Assembly: GCA_903838565.1 (NCBI GenBank)
Contig: CAILZB010000060.1
Coordinates: forward strand, 278,845 to 342,844
Length of the DNA: 64,000 nucleotides
From: an uncultured beta proteobacterium
GTDB lineage: Bacteria > Pseudomonadota > Gammaproteobacteria > Burkholderiales > Burkholderiaceae_C
Direction: 5' to 3'
The notes under the pieces were generated by a model, which did no database searches, was not told the origin of the DNA, and saw only the letters and a program-made list of their open reading frames with translations. The translations under genes were made by a program, and so were the position numbers. Shown in pieces: positions 36,345 to 45,532 of the stretch (position 1 is its first letter; each line of letters opens with the position of its first letter).

Positions 36345-37277
36345 GTGGACCGATTGCTGTCAATGCGAGTCTTCCAGAAAGTCATCGACGAGGGTGGCTT
36401 CGCCGCCGCAGCCAGGGCACTGGATATGTCTCCGGCGGTCGTGACCCGACTGGTGGCCGATTTGGAGGCCCATTTAGGCACCCGCCTGCTGCACCGCAGC
36501 ACGCGGCGCTTGTCGCTCAGCGAAGCGGGGCAGACCTATCTGAGCCGGTTGCGCCCCATCCTGCAGGACATCGATGAGGTAGACGGTTTGGCCAGTTCGC
36601 AGACGAACGAGCTCGCCGGCGTGTTGCATGTGCTGGCGCCACCCGTGCTTGCGACCCACATGCTTGGGCCGCTGATTGCAGGCTTCAGGCAGCTCTATCC
36701 GAAGATCTTGCTCAACATTGATGTGGCCGCAGTCGACGATCCCAAGATCGAGGATTACGACATCACGCTCATGCCAACCGATGCGGCTTTTGACGGTGAC
36801 ATCATCGCGCGCAGGATTTCCTTGACCGAGTCCATTCTGGTCGCCTCCCCCGACTACATCAAACGCAGGGGTGCGCCGGCAACGCCGCAGGAGCTGGCGC
36901 AGCATGAGGTGCTGCGCCTGAAGACTCCGGGCTTGCGCCCGCAGGCATGGCGCCTGTTCAACGCCGAGCGAGGTGATGAAGCCCTTGATCTGGAGGTGGA
37001 GACAGGGCTGTGGATCAACCACACCGACACCCTCCTGCGGGCTGCATTGGATGGGGCGGGAATCACTTCTGCCGCCGTTGAATTGGTCGCGCCCTACCTG
37101 TCACGCGGCGAACTTGTCCGTGTTTTGCGCCCGTGGATCGCCGGCAGACTGAGCGTCTACGCGGCGCTTCCCAGCAGAAAGTTCCTGCCTGAACGCACGC
37201 GCGTCTTTCTGGAATACCTGACCGAGCGCGCGCGCACCGAAGTCAGCCGGGCCGTTCTGGCCTGCAACAACTGCTGA
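36345..37277 (+). CDS. LysR-type transcriptional regulator
   Basis: A 310-residue LTTR. The N-terminal helix-turn-helix is in FQKVIDEGGFAAAARALDMS and VVTRLVADLEAHLGTRLLHR, followed by an effector-binding domain of normal length. The start is GTG 36345, which gives the standard MDRLLSMRVF opening. No divergent target is adjacent: the exported-protein gene lies upstream in the same direction and a convergent secreted-protein gene lies downstream. The target is therefore unclear. Confidence 0.88.
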   Translation: MDRLLSMRVFQKVIDEGGFAAAARALDMSPAVVTRLVADLEAHLGTRLLHRSTRRLSLSEAGQTYLSRLRPILQDIDEVDGLASSQTNELAGVLHVLAPPVLATHMLGPLIAGFRQLYPKILLNIDVAAVDDPKIEDYDITLMPTDAAFDGDIIARRISLTESILVASPDYIKRRGAPATPQELAQHEVLRLKTPGLRPQAWRLFNAERGDEALDLEVETGLWINHTDTLLRAALDGAGITSAAVELVAPYLSRGELVRVLRPWIAGRLSVYAALPSRKFLPERTRVFLEYLTERARTEVSRAVLACNNC

Positions 37278-37294
37278 CACGCCCGGGTTCCCGG

Positions 37295-38062
37295 TCACTT
37301 GGTCTGCCTTGCCTTCACCTGCTGGACCACAGGGTACATGTTGTTGCGAATCTTCGCCTGCTCAAAATACAGGGCCTGGAGCATGAACTGGTGCTCAGGA
37401 TCGGTTACCGAAGCGTTGATCGCCGCCAGATCTTCCCGGATTGACGACGCTTGGCTGGCTGCCACCGTTTGCCAAGTCCAGGTTTGCGAGGCCTCGCTGC
37501 GCTGAAGCACAAAGTTGTACGTGCGGTCCGCCTGCAAAGTGCCTGGCGGAACGAACAAGCGCTCGCCCTTGCTGGCTTTGATCTCAGCCAGCTTCTCCGG
37601 TTTCTCGCCCTGAAATCCGTCAATTCTCAGCAGGGAATCGGACTCCAGCTTTTCCACCAGCACCAGCCCTTCTGCCGGAACATACACTTTGGGTGCCTCG
37701 TTCGTGACATCCCTCAAATAGGCGGGCCTCTGCCGCTCGCGGCGCGTCGTCAACTCGGCCCATGCCACGTTGACCGAACGCTCCTCGGTGCCCGACGGGG
37801 TCTGCGCATCCACCCCGCTCGCGGTGATTTGCAGGACCGTGGGTTTGCCATCCTTTCCGATCCACGTCGCGTGCGCTTTGCCGTGGACCAGCCGCAACGT
37901 TTCACAGGCCTTGGTCACGAAAACCGGGGCCCGTTCTCCTTCCATGGAGCTGATCCGTGCCGTACGTTCGCCTATGACCATGCAGGAAGTGGATTCAGCA
38001 AAAGCCAGCATCTGATAACCGGACAAGACAATGCCAATGGGCAGGAACAGGTATGGGCGCAC
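37295..38062 (-). CDS. Secreted protein of unknown function, partner of CHASE2 protein
   Basis: A 255-residue protein with a signal-like N-terminus (PYLFLPIGIVLSGYQMLAFA). The mature region is mostly beta-rich (SSMEGERAPVFVTKACETL and VYVPAEGLVLVEKLESD) and ends in a long helix. I do not recognise a domain. The start is GTG 38062, with AAGGAG seven bases upstream; the frame extends further but loses the signal. It lies 50 bases after the CHASE2 gene on the same strand and is probably co-transcribed. FecR-like or other secreted regulators often accompany CHASE2 proteins. Confidence 0.72.
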   Translation of the reverse strand: MRPYLFLPIGIVLSGYQMLAFAESTSCMVIGERTARISSMEGERAPVFVTKACETLRLVHGKAHATWIGKDGKPTVLQITASGVDAQTPSGTEERSVNVAWAELTTRRERQRPAYLRDVTNEAPKVYVPAEGLVLVEKLESDSLLRIDGFQGEKPEKLAEIKASKGERLFVPPGTLQADRTYNFVLQRSEASQTWTWQTVAASQASSIREDLAAINASVTDPEHQFMLQALYFEQAKIRNNMYPVVQQVKARQTK

Positions 38063-38112
38063 AACGACTCCTTGATGGGATGAAAGTTCGATTCCGAATA
38101 ACCGGGAGGGAT

Positions 38113-39525
38113 TCAAAGCGGCTTGAGAAATTCGTGCGTCAGGGCGGCCAACGGCAGCACCGTTTGCAGGCCGACGCTGCAAGAGGCCATCAGCCCTTCA
38201 AACACCAGACGCGAACGTGACAGACGCCGCCACTCAGGGTGCGCGTGCCGTCTGCGAAACAGCGCGGTCCATGCCATTTTGACGCTGGCCCCGTCCTCCT
38301 TCAATGGCGCCCACACAATATGCGTCAGCGCCTCCTTGAGGCTCTTGAAATTGTGCGCCTCGCCGCTGTCCCAGTTCCGATTGAGGATCAAGGCAACCAA
38401 GGTGACGCTGGCCACTGTGCTTGAAGGAATCCAGATGCCGCTGCCCCCCCACAACGTGCCAAGCAGCCACACGACTGCGCCCAGCATCAGCAGTATCAGA
38501 CTCATTTCCAGCATGGGTGCGACACTGGTCTCGAAAAACCGATGACCCGCCATTTCAGCAAGAGCGGGGCGTCCCAGGGCCCTCAATTTCTTGCTGAAAG
38601 CGGCAAGCAGCACCGAGGCCAGGGTAACGAACACCCATGCCGCCATCGTCTGCCGGAAGTAGGAAACCTCATGATCTTCATTCAGGCGTCCGCTCAAGGC
38701 AGCCGCATGAACAGCCACTCCAAAGCGCTCACCAAAGGGCGTTTCGAACAGGTCATCCTTGCCCCAGGTGCCGCCGATCACAATCCACTGCGGATCCAGA
38801 CTCTGAACGGCCTGACCCAGCATCTCAAGGTCGCCGCTGAACGGCAGCACGATGCCGTCTTTCAAGGCGTGGGGCGAAAGCGGCGCCGACTCCAGATCCA
38901 GCGGCTCGTCAGGCGAAAGGCAGACCGCCGATGTCCTGGCAGCCACGTCCGAAAGCGCACCCGCGTATTGATGGCTGATGTTCGCGTGACCAAAATCCGT
39001 GGGGACCATCGGAGACGCAAAACTGACCCCTCGCGCGCACAAGCGCTTGCGCCATTCGGCCCGACGCAGGCTGTCGTCCTTGGTGGCGCCAGGCGCTGCC
39101 GCGAGAACCCAACGCGAGGCGTTTCGATTGAGCAAGGTTTCGAGTTCCTGGCTTGAAGTGCCGTCGGAGCGTGGAGCCAGGTCCAGGTCAACCACGATCC
39201 GTCGCGCATGCGGGGCGTTGGATTCAATCGTCTGCAAGAGCGCTGCGACCCGGTCCTGGCGCAGCGGCGACTGCTCGTCGAAGAACTGCTGGTAGCCAAG
39301 ATCGTCAATCGCCACCATCAGCACCTGCTTGCGCAAGTCCGGCGCGAGCGGCTGAACGCTGGCCGCCAACCTCATATCGACCGCATGCAAGCTGCTCACC
39401 CAGTACTCCCAAGCCCCCAGGGACGACAGCAACAGCACGCCGGTGACGATCAGCGCCGAGCGGCGCAGAGCATCGATGGCGACCTCAACGACAAGCTGGA
39501 TGAAGAGACGGCTGAAGAGTGTCAT
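38113..39525 (-). CDS. CHASE2-domain membrane protein without an output domain
   Basis: A 470-residue protein. One N-terminal membrane helix (about 24-44) leads into a periplasmic CHASE2 sensor domain (about 50-290, with the VMVAIDDLGYQQF opening and a VIGGTW segment). Three C-terminal helices and a cytoplasmic tail of about 85 residues follow. CHASE2 normally precedes a kinase, cyclase or GGDEF domain; none is visible here, so signalling must go through the short tail, a partner, or another protein. It lies upstream of the secreted protein at 37295. Confidence 0.85.
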   Translation of the reverse strand: MTLFSRLFIQLVVEVAIDALRRSALIVTGVLLLSSLGAWEYWVSSLHAVDMRLAASVQPLAPDLRKQVLMVAIDDLGYQQFFDEQSPLRQDRVAALLQTIESNAPHARRIVVDLDLAPRSDGTSSQELETLLNRNASRWVLAAAPGATKDDSLRRAEWRKRLCARGVSFASPMVPTDFGHANISHQYAGALSDVAARTSAVCLSPDEPLDLESAPLSPHALKDGIVLPFSGDLEMLGQAVQSLDPQWIVIGGTWGKDDLFETPFGERFGVAVHAAALSGRLNEDHEVSYFRQTMAAWVFVTLASVLLAAFSKKLRALGRPALAEMAGHRFFETSVAPMLEMSLILLMLGAVVWLLGTLWGGSGIWIPSSTVASVTLVALILNRNWDSGEAHNFKSLKEALTHIVWAPLKEDGASVKMAWTALFRRRHAHPEWRRLSRSRLVFEGLMASCSVGLQTVLPLAALTHEFLKPL

Positions 39526-39746
39526 CTCTGACGCACGCTCGTGGAACAGGGAAAGAGGTGGGCGCGCATGGAGTCTGAAGTTGTGGAGTTGTTTGCCTCG
39601 ATGGTAATCGTTGCGTCAATGCGCAAGTTCTACGGATTGACTCTGGCGGCCTCCAGCACTGAGTCGTGTACCATTCCCGACTCGGGATTCCACGGTATTT
39701 TTGGAGTCTCAAACTCCTTTCAATCAACCCCGGTGGACCCCAAGAA

Positions 39747-40514
39747 ATGAACCTCTTTCAGAAGACTTTGGCTTCGGTCGGCATTCTCGCGCTCACGCTG
39801 GGAATCGCGCTCGCGCAGAACAGGGAGTTGGTCGTTGGCTCCAGCGCCACCTATCGTCCATTTGCTTACGAGAACCCCAGCAAGGAGATCGTCGGCTACG
39901 ACGTCGACATCATCAAGGCTGTTGCACAAAAGGCGGGGCTGCAAATCAAGGTCGTCAACACCCCATGGACTGGCATTTTTGCGGCCCTGAACAACGGTGA
40001 CGTGGACCTCGTCATTTCCGGCGTGACCATCAACGACAAGCGCAAGCAATCGTATGACTTCACCATTCCGTACTTCGAAGCGCGCCAGCTGATTGCCGTC
40101 AACAAAGACAGCACCGCCAAAGGCCTGAAGGACCTTGCAGGCAAGAAGATCGGCGTGGTCACGGGCAGCACCGGCGACGACACGGCGTCGCGTGAATTTG
40201 GCAAGACCAATCCTGATATTCGACGCTTCGAGAGTACGCCTGTCGTGATTTCCGAACTGGCCAACGGTGGCGTGGATGCCGCCATTGGCGACAACGGCGT
40301 CATCGCCTTTCGCGCGCAGGAGCACAAGCAACTCAAGACGGTGAACGACCCGAGCTTTCCCAAGGAGTACTTCGGTATTGTCGTCAAGCAGGGTAACAAG
40401 GCGCTGCTCGACAAGCTCAATGCGGGTCTGGTCGCGATCAAAGCCGACGGCAGCTACGCGCAGATCTACAAGAAATGGTTCCTGGCCGATGCGCCGGTCC
40501 TTCCTGCCCAGTAA
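39747..40514 (+). CDS. Amino-acid ABC transporter substrate-binding protein
   Basis: A 255-residue periplasmic SBP of family 3 with a signal peptide (LALTLGIALAQ). It opens ELVVGSSATYRPFAYENPS and continues with GYDVDIIKAVAQKAGLQIK, the polar amino-acid binding fold. ATG 39747 was chosen over upstream Met codons because it gives a normal signal. It is the first of three transporter genes; 21 bases separate it from the permease. Confidence 0.93.
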   Translation: MNLFQKTLASVGILALTLGIALAQNRELVVGSSATYRPFAYENPSKEIVGYDVDIIKAVAQKAGLQIKVVNTPWTGIFAALNNGDVDLVISGVTINDKRKQSYDFTIPYFEARQLIAVNKDSTAKGLKDLAGKKIGVVTGSTGDDTASREFGKTNPDIRRFESTPVVISELANGGVDAAIGDNGVIAFRAQEHKQLKTVNDPSFPKEYFGIVVKQGNKALLDKLNAGLVAIKADGSYAQIYKKWFLADAPVLPAQ

Positions 40515-40535
40515 TCAAGCGACCACGCATTCCTG

Positions 40536-41303
40536 ATGGAGCAGGTGCTCTGGTTCGGTTGGTTCCGCGCCGACATCATTGCGGAATACGCTGCGCTGTT
40601 CTGGCGTGGTTTGCAGATGACCGTATTGATCACCTTGATCTGTATCGTGCAGGGAACGGTGCTTGGCCTGGCGATCGGCATGGCTCGGTTGGCCGAGGCA
40701 CGCCACGCGCCGGCCAGGCAACTCTGCCGTTTTGCCTTGCGCTGGCCTGCCTCCGTCTACGTCAGCTTCTTCCGCGGCACACCGCTGTTCGTGCAGATTC
40801 TGCTGATTCACTTTGCCGTGCTCCCGCTGTTCATCAACCCGACCGACGGCCTGTTGCTTTCGGGCGAGGTCGCGCGAAACCTGAAGCAGAACTACGGCGC
40901 CTTTCTGTCCGGAGTGATGGCCCTCACGCTCAATGCCGGCGCCTATATCTCGGAGATCTTTCGCGCCGGCATCCAGTCGATCGACCGTGGCCAGATTGAG
41001 GCATCGCGCTCGCTGGGGATGTCATTCCCACGGACCATGTACCACGTCATCTTGCCGCAGGCGTTTCGCCGGATGCTGCCGCCGCTGGGTAACAACGCGA
41101 TCTCGCTGCTCAAAGACTCGTCACTGATTTCAGCCATCGGTCTGGCCGAGTTGGCTTATGCCGCACGCACGGTCGCGGGTGCGTATTCACGCTATTGGGA
41201 GCCCTACCTCACGATTTCTCTCATGTACTGGGTGCTGACGCTGGGCCTGGCCTATGGGGTGAAGAGATTGGAGGCTCGATATGGACGAGGTGATTCGCGT
41301 TGA
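40536..41303 (+). CDS. Amino-acid ABC transporter permease (HisM/GlnP family)
   Basis: A 255-residue membrane protein with about five helices and the EAA-type coupling loop [23 protein letters not shown] typical of the His/Glu/Gln subfamily. It overlaps the ATPase gene by 23 bases. A single permease gene implies a homodimeric channel. Confidence 0.93.
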   Translation: MEQVLWFGWFRADIIAEYAALFWRGLQMTVLITLICIVQGTVLGLAIGMARLAEARHAPARQLCRFALRWPASVYVSFFRGTPLFVQILLIHFAVLPLFINPTDGLLLSGEVARNLKQNYGAFLSGVMALTLNAGAYISEIFRAGIQSIDRGQIEASRSLGMSFPRTMYHVILPQAFRRMLPPLGNNAISLLKDSSLISAIGLAELAYAARTVAGAYSRYWEPYLTISLMYWVLTLGLAYGVKRLEARYGRGDSR

Positions 41304-42012
41304 GGGTCTGACCAAGCAGTTCGGCAAGCTGGCCGTGCTGCGCGGCATTGACTGCGCCATCAAGGCATCGGAGGTGGTTTGCGTCATTGGCCCCTCCGGA
41401 TCGGGCAAGAGTACCTTTCTCAGGTGTCTGAATGGATTGGAGGACGCGTCCGGTGGACAGGTTCTGGTGCGCGGTGTTTCGGTGCACGACGCGAAGACGG
41501 ACGTCGATGCGCTGCGCTCGGAAATTGGCATGGTGTTTCAGCGCTTCAATCTTTTTCCGCACAAGACCGTGCTGGAAAATATCACGCTGGCTCCCACTCA
41601 CGTTCGCGGGCTGAGCTCGGCGCAAGCGCGTAGCCGCGCCCACGAGTTGCTGCTCAAGGTGGGACTGCTCGACAAGATCGATGCCTATCCGAACCAGCTG
41701 TCGGGCGGGCAGCAACAACGTGTTGCGATCGCGCGGGCCTTGGCGATGCAGCCGCTCATCATGCTGTTCGATGAGCCAACTTCCGCCCTGGACCCGGAAA
41801 TGGTGGGTGAAGTTCTTGGCGTCATGCAGGCGCTGGCCGAGGAAGGCATGACCATGGTGGTGGTCACCCACGAGATGGGATTTGCGCGTCAGGTCGCCGA
41901 TCGGGTCCTGTTCCTGGACGAAGGTCTGGTGGTGGAGGAAGGGCCACCGGCCGACCTCTTTGATCGACCCCAACAAGAGCGAACACGCAGGTTCTTGAGT
42001 AAGGTGCTGTAG
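41281..42012 (+). CDS. Amino-acid ABC transporter ATP-binding protein
   Basis: A 243-residue ATPase with Walker [10 protein letters not shown], signature LSGGQQQR, Walker [16 protein letters not shown] and the switch His. It is the GlnQ/ArtP type. The operon 39747-42012 encodes a complete importer. No catabolic gene is attached, so the substrate cannot be told from the context. Confidence 0.94.
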   Translation: MDEVIRVEGLTKQFGKLAVLRGIDCAIKASEVVCVIGPSGSGKSTFLRCLNGLEDASGGQVLVRGVSVHDAKTDVDALRSEIGMVFQRFNLFPHKTVLENITLAPTHVRGLSSAQARSRAHELLLKVGLLDKIDAYPNQLSGGQQQRVAIARALAMQPLIMLFDEPTSALDPEMVGEVLGVMQALAEEGMTMVVVTHEMGFARQVADRVLFLDEGLVVEEGPPADLFDRPQQERTRRFLSKVL

Positions 42013-42143
42013 AGCCTAGGCGCGCCGGAAATCAACCGGCAGGGGCGGCCGGCGCGGCAAGGAACAGGGCGACGAGGGGCAGGCCCTCGATGGGCCCTCC
42101 CCCAAAAGAAACCTTGCCCCCGCGTCGCCGAGGCTCGGGGCGT

Positions 42144-42464
42144 CTACTTGCCAGCCTGGGCATCGGCCTCGCACTTCTTCATCGACGCCGTCTTGGCAGC
42201 ACCGGCCAGAGCCTTGCCGTTCTTGTCAATGGCTTTGGCTTCACAGTTTGCTGGTGCACCGGCCTTGGCGTCGGCCTCACACTTCTTCATCGACGCGGCC
42301 TTGGCAGCGCCAGCAAGGGGCTTGCCGTTCTTGTCAATGGCCTTTGCTTCGCAGGCGGACGCGGCGTTCGCAGCAGCGGGTTTGGCAGCAGCAACGGGTG
42401 CCTGGGCGAATGCCATGCTGGCGACAAAGAGACCGGAAAGAGCGGCGAAAATCAGTTTGGACAC
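42144..42464 (-). CDS. Exported PsiF-repeat-like small protein
   Basis: A 106-residue protein with a signal peptide (SKLIFAALSGLFVASMAFAQ). It carries two copies of a 30-residue unit, CEAKAIDKNGKPLAGAAKAA then SMKKCEADA, resembling PsiF (phosphate-starvation) repeats with their spaced cysteines. The start is GTG 42464 with GGGAGA seven bases upstream; the longer frame would not give a signal. The gene ends convergent to the ABC ATPase. Confidence 0.8.
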   Translation of the reverse strand: MSKLIFAALSGLFVASMAFAQAPVAAAKPAAANAASACEAKAIDKNGKPLAGAAKAASMKKCEADAKAGAPANCEAKAIDKNGKALAGAAKTASMKKCEADAQAGK

Positions 42465-42599
42465 GGTGAATTCTCCCTGGAAGTCAATACAAATTGCAGA
42501 AAATGCGACGCACATTGGCAAACCAATGCCGACCGCTTGTTAACGCGAACACCTTCACCACGAACGACTTCGGGGCCGCCGGGTTCGCGCACGCTCCAC

Positions 42600-42775
42600 T
42601 GAAGGACATAACCTTCAGAAGATCCATCCCCTGCGCCAGCCGATCCGCGCCTTGCGGGACCTGGCCGGCCGGAGCCAATTGATCGATCACTTGCGGCAGG
42701 TACTGCGCAGATGGGACGAGGCCAGTTCGGGGTCGATGCCGATGCCGGGAAACGTTGCGGCAAGTACCGCGCTAC
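42600..42775 (-). pseudogene. Remnant of a YidB/DUF937-type protein, frameshifted
   Basis: On the minus strand one frame reads FPGIGIDPELASSHL and, after a break near 42705, another frame continues QYLPQVIDQLAPAGQVPQ then GADRLAQGMDLLK. Joined, these match the conserved C-terminus of YidB-like proteins (GIDPxxAS...LPxVVDxLTPNGxxP). One frameshift separates the halves, and no intact N-terminal half is found upstream (to about 42830). I infer a decayed gene copy. Confidence 0.6.
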
Positions 42776-43452
42776 CGCACGCCCCAGAGTGAGCCAGATA
42801 GTTCCCAGAAACTCAGCCCGCCGTTTTGCGTTATTGCCAACCACCGCGATTTTCACGTCTTGAAAGTTTGACTTCCGCCGCCAGGGTGAGATGGTAGCAA
42901 GAAAGTCGGTCCTATCAGGCGTCGCAGCCTCGGTCAATTGCGCTGCCGTGTGCTCGGACCCACGCCTGCGACAGCCGATTTGCCGTGAAAATGCGCTCCC
43001 ATCGTGGGGTGATCGATCCGTCCGGCACCGAGCTTTGGGATGATGTGATCCCTGCCGTTGCCATAGCGCTTGTCGCAGTCTACGGTGTCGATCCGGTGCG
43101 CCAGACCTTCCGCCTTCATCGCCATGGCCGTGGAAGCAGCGCGGGGCGTTGATCTGATCGGCGAAGGCGCTGAAGTGTTCGTTGCGGAAATATCTGCCGC
43201 CTGGAAAAAGTATTTCCCGTGATCTCTCCGCAAGGCATTGATTTTGTTGAAGATTCCCTATGTCACAGACTGCAGCCGCCTGAAAATAATGTACATCCAG
43301 GCGAATTCTGCATCGTCAAAAGTTCCGGTTACCGCCAAGGAATACTCTCAACTCATTGATTTAATTGGATATTTTTCCCATATTTGGCAGTTGGCACGGG
43401 CTATGCGTTGTGTAAGTCATCTGAATCAAATCACCACCCAAGGAGAAATATC
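42776..43452. other. Non-coding stretch with no supported gene
   Basis: Frames here are short and inconsistent. A plus-strand reading at about 42985-43120 (IDPSGTELWDDVIPAVAIAL) and a short frame ending at 43221 (FVAEISAAWKKYFP) may be remnants of old genes, but I cannot name them. From about 43222 to 43440 the sequence is AT-richer and contains the likely promoter and leader of the membrane-protein gene at 43453. Confidence 0.4.
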
Positions 43453-43836
43453 ATGACTGCCACCCTTTGCACCGCCGGCCAAATCGCCTACCCCGAACTT
43501 GCACTCGGCCGTCTTATCCCCAGCGAAGCCGCTCTGGCCGCATTCGCCAGGACTGTGAAGAACATCGCGCTGTTTGTCGCAGCTCCGTTCATCGGTCTGG
43601 TCTACGCGATGCTGCTCCCCTTGGTGGGTCTGGGCATGCTGGCAGTAATTGGCGGCAAGGCGCTGGTCAAGGAACCTGCTGCCTACGAGGCACTGATCGC
43701 TGCCCGCAAGATCGCGCTGTTTGCCGCCGCGCCCTTCATCGGCTTGGTGTACGTGATGCTCCTGCCCTTCTTCGGCATCGCAATGATCGCCAAGATCGGC
43801 TATCAAGCGCACAGGGCACCCAAGCACGCCGCCTGA
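43453..43836 (+). CDS. Small membrane protein with internal duplication
   Basis: A 127-residue protein containing two similar hydrophobic units, KNIALFVAAPFIGLVYAMLL and RKIALFAAAPFIGLVYVMLL, each followed by a second, shorter helix. This gives about four membrane helices from a tandem duplication. The start ATG 43453 has AAGGAGAAA seven bases upstream. A strong terminator follows, and the 5' region is AT-rich, so it is a well-defined single-gene unit. The function is unknown. Confidence 0.78.
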   Translation: MTATLCTAGQIAYPELALGRLIPSEAALAAFARTVKNIALFVAAPFIGLVYAMLLPLVGLGMLAVIGGKALVKEPAAYEALIAARKIALFAAAPFIGLVYVMLLPFFGIAMIAKIGYQAHRAPKHAA

Positions 43837-43851
43837 ATCTCCCAGAACTTG

Positions 43852-43887
43852 ACGCCCCCGGCCATGTGGCCGGGGGCGTTTGCTTTT
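43852..43887 (+). terminator. Intrinsic terminator after the duplicated membrane-protein gene
   Basis: ACGCCCCCGGCC (43852-43863) pairs perfectly with GGCCGGGGGCGT (43868-43879) around ATGT, followed by TTTGCTTTT. It begins 15 bases after the stop codon. Confidence 0.92.
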
Positions 43888-44416
43888 GGCGGCCCGAGGT
43901 TTGGCCCTTACCGCATGGGATGGCCAGGTCACGACCCGCAGCGAACGTGGACTGCCCTCGGGGGAGCCTCATGGACAAGTCGATCCAAGCAAGTCCTGGC
44001 AGGGGATCGCAGGTCATGCTCTTGTGGAGGCGACGCTCGCGGTTGCGGCCCGGGAAGCGAACGCAGTCGAGCTCTCAAGCCCGATGTCACGAGGCCAACT
44101 CCTGAACGCTCGTCCGGCTTTCGCATAGCCAGCGGAAGTTCGCGGGAGAGATGGGGCTGGCGACGGACAAGGCGAGTGTTCAGTGGCTTGCATAAATCCC
44201 GTCGGCAGCTTCCGCTCAAGAGCCAAGTTGGATGGAAGACCAGCGCCGGTACGTGATGTACGCGTAATGGAATACGACGACCTTCCCCGCGGTTGAACAG
44301 GCTTTCTGCCATAGCAGGATGGCCAACCCGTCTTTCTCCCCGGTTCTTCTGTCATGACGGAACCAAACGCCGCCCACACTTGGAAGCGATGCTGAAAACC
44401 GAAGCAGGCCCTGAAG
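43888..44416. other. Gene-free 530-base stretch, possibly a repeat or RNA remnant
   Basis: No frame here has a recognisable protein. Open frames run on both strands, but they read as Arg/Trp/Pro-rich sequence typical of non-coding GC-rich DNA. The segment at about 44150-44330 (TTCAGTGGCTTGCATAAATC and later GCGTAATGGAATACGACGAC) looks conserved in style, resembling sequences I associate with repeated intergenic or intron-like elements in Burkholderiales. I cannot confirm that here. Confidence 0.35.
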
Positions 44417-45349
44417 CTACGAGCTCATCGACTTTGAGCCACCGGGGTGCTGTGCGGCCTGGGCCAGAACCCAGTCCCTGAAGGCCTGCACCAGCGGCGC
44501 CTGGGCGCGCGACTCGGGGTAGACAAGGTAGTAGGCGTCGACGGGCGTCAGCGCCTGATCGCTGAGCACGACCAGGGCGCCGCTGGCCAGCTCGGACTCC
44601 ACCAGAAAGCGCGGCAGCAGGGCCGCGCCAAGGCCAGAGACAGCGGCCTGGGCGATCATGGAAAACTGCTCGAAACGCGGTCCGCGCAGCGCATGGGCCG
44701 GGTCCACGCCCACCTGCTCGAACCATTGGGACCATTGCGTGGGTCTTGTGCTCTGCTGCAGCAGCACCACCGTGCTCAGGTCCCTCACCCGGCGTATGCG
44801 ATGCAGCGCCTTGAAGGCCGGACTGCATACCGGCACCACCTGTTCATGCATCAGGTATTCGCACACCGCGCCGGCCCAATGCGGTGCGCCGTAGTGAATC
44901 GCTGCGTCGAAGGGCTCCAGCGCAAAGTCAAAGGCTTCGGTGCGCGCCGCCACGTTCAAGGTCACCTGCGGGTACTGCGCGGCAAAATCGCCGAGGCGCG
45001 GAATCAGCCAGCGCGTGCCCAGGGTCGGCAACACCGCCAGGTTCAACAGGCCGCCACCACCGCTGAAGGCCATGATCTTCTGTGTCGCGCCCGACAACTG
45101 CTGCAGTGCGGCGCGCAACTCCGCGGCGTAAACCCTGCCCGCATCCGTCAGCACGACCCGTTGGCGCACGCGGTGGAACAGCGCCATGCCCAGGTGCGCT
45201 TCGAGCTGGCGCACCTGGCGCGATACCGCGCTTTGCGTCAGATGCAGTTCGGCCGCCGCGCGGGAAATGCTGGCGTGCCGCGCAGCGGCTTCGAAGGCCA
45301 GCAGATCGGCGATCGGCGGCAGGAAGGTCTTTCGCAACATGTGATGCAA
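44417..45349 (-). CDS. LysR-type regulator (GcvA-like) of the aldehyde dehydrogenase locus
   Basis: A 310-residue LTTR of the GcvA type: FEAAARHASISRAAAELHLT and QSAVSRQVRQLEAHLGMALF form the helix-turn-helix. It is divergent from the ALDH7 gene, with 183 bases between them that include a palindrome at 45369-45391. The start is either the Met at 45349 or the one at 45340. Its likely target is the ALDH/ThDP operon. Confidence 0.9.
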   Translation of the reverse strand: MHHMLRKTFLPPIADLLAFEAAARHASISRAAAELHLTQSAVSRQVRQLEAHLGMALFHRVRQRVVLTDAGRVYAAELRAALQQLSGATQKIMAFSGGGGLLNLAVLPTLGTRWLIPRLGDFAAQYPQVTLNVAARTEAFDFALEPFDAAIHYGAPHWAGAVCEYLMHEQVVPVCSPAFKALHRIRRVRDLSTVVLLQQSTRPTQWSQWFEQVGVDPAHALRGPRFEQFSMIAQAAVSGLGAALLPRFLVESELASGALVVLSDQALTPVDAYYLVYPESRAQAPLVQAFRDWVLAQAAQHPGGSKSMSS

Positions 45350-45368
45350 AGGGAATGAAGTGTCTTAA

Positions 45369-45391
45369 CGATACTCCAGGAAAGGGTATCG
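45369..45391. promoter_or_regulatory. Candidate LysR operator between LysR and ALDH genes
   Basis: CGATAC (45369-45374) and GTATCG (45386-45391) are perfect inverted repeats, flanking CC/GG pairs, with an 11-base spacer (T-N11-A-like ATAC-N11-GTAT). The site lies 20 bases before the LysR start codon and about 142 bases before the ALDH gene, where LTTRs bind their divergent promoters. Confidence 0.5.
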
Positions 45392-45532
45392 ATGAAATGG
45401 AATTTAAGTGATGAGCCCGGAGTGTCGTGCCCGATTTCAGTCTCATTGAGCATCAAGTCGTTCCATTTTCTTGCTAGACAAGCGCGCCATGTTGGGTGAT
45501 ATTCAGTCTCCTTCTCCTTCACCTCTCTGACC

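Noticed and set aside
42934..43233. Minus-strand 99-codon open frame as a gene
   Set aside because: No ribosome site, no recognisable motif, and composition like non-coding GC-rich sequence.
43849..44256. Plus-strand 135-codon frame after the terminator
   Set aside because: It starts inside the terminator hairpin and reads as Trp/Arg/Gly-rich text without any domain.
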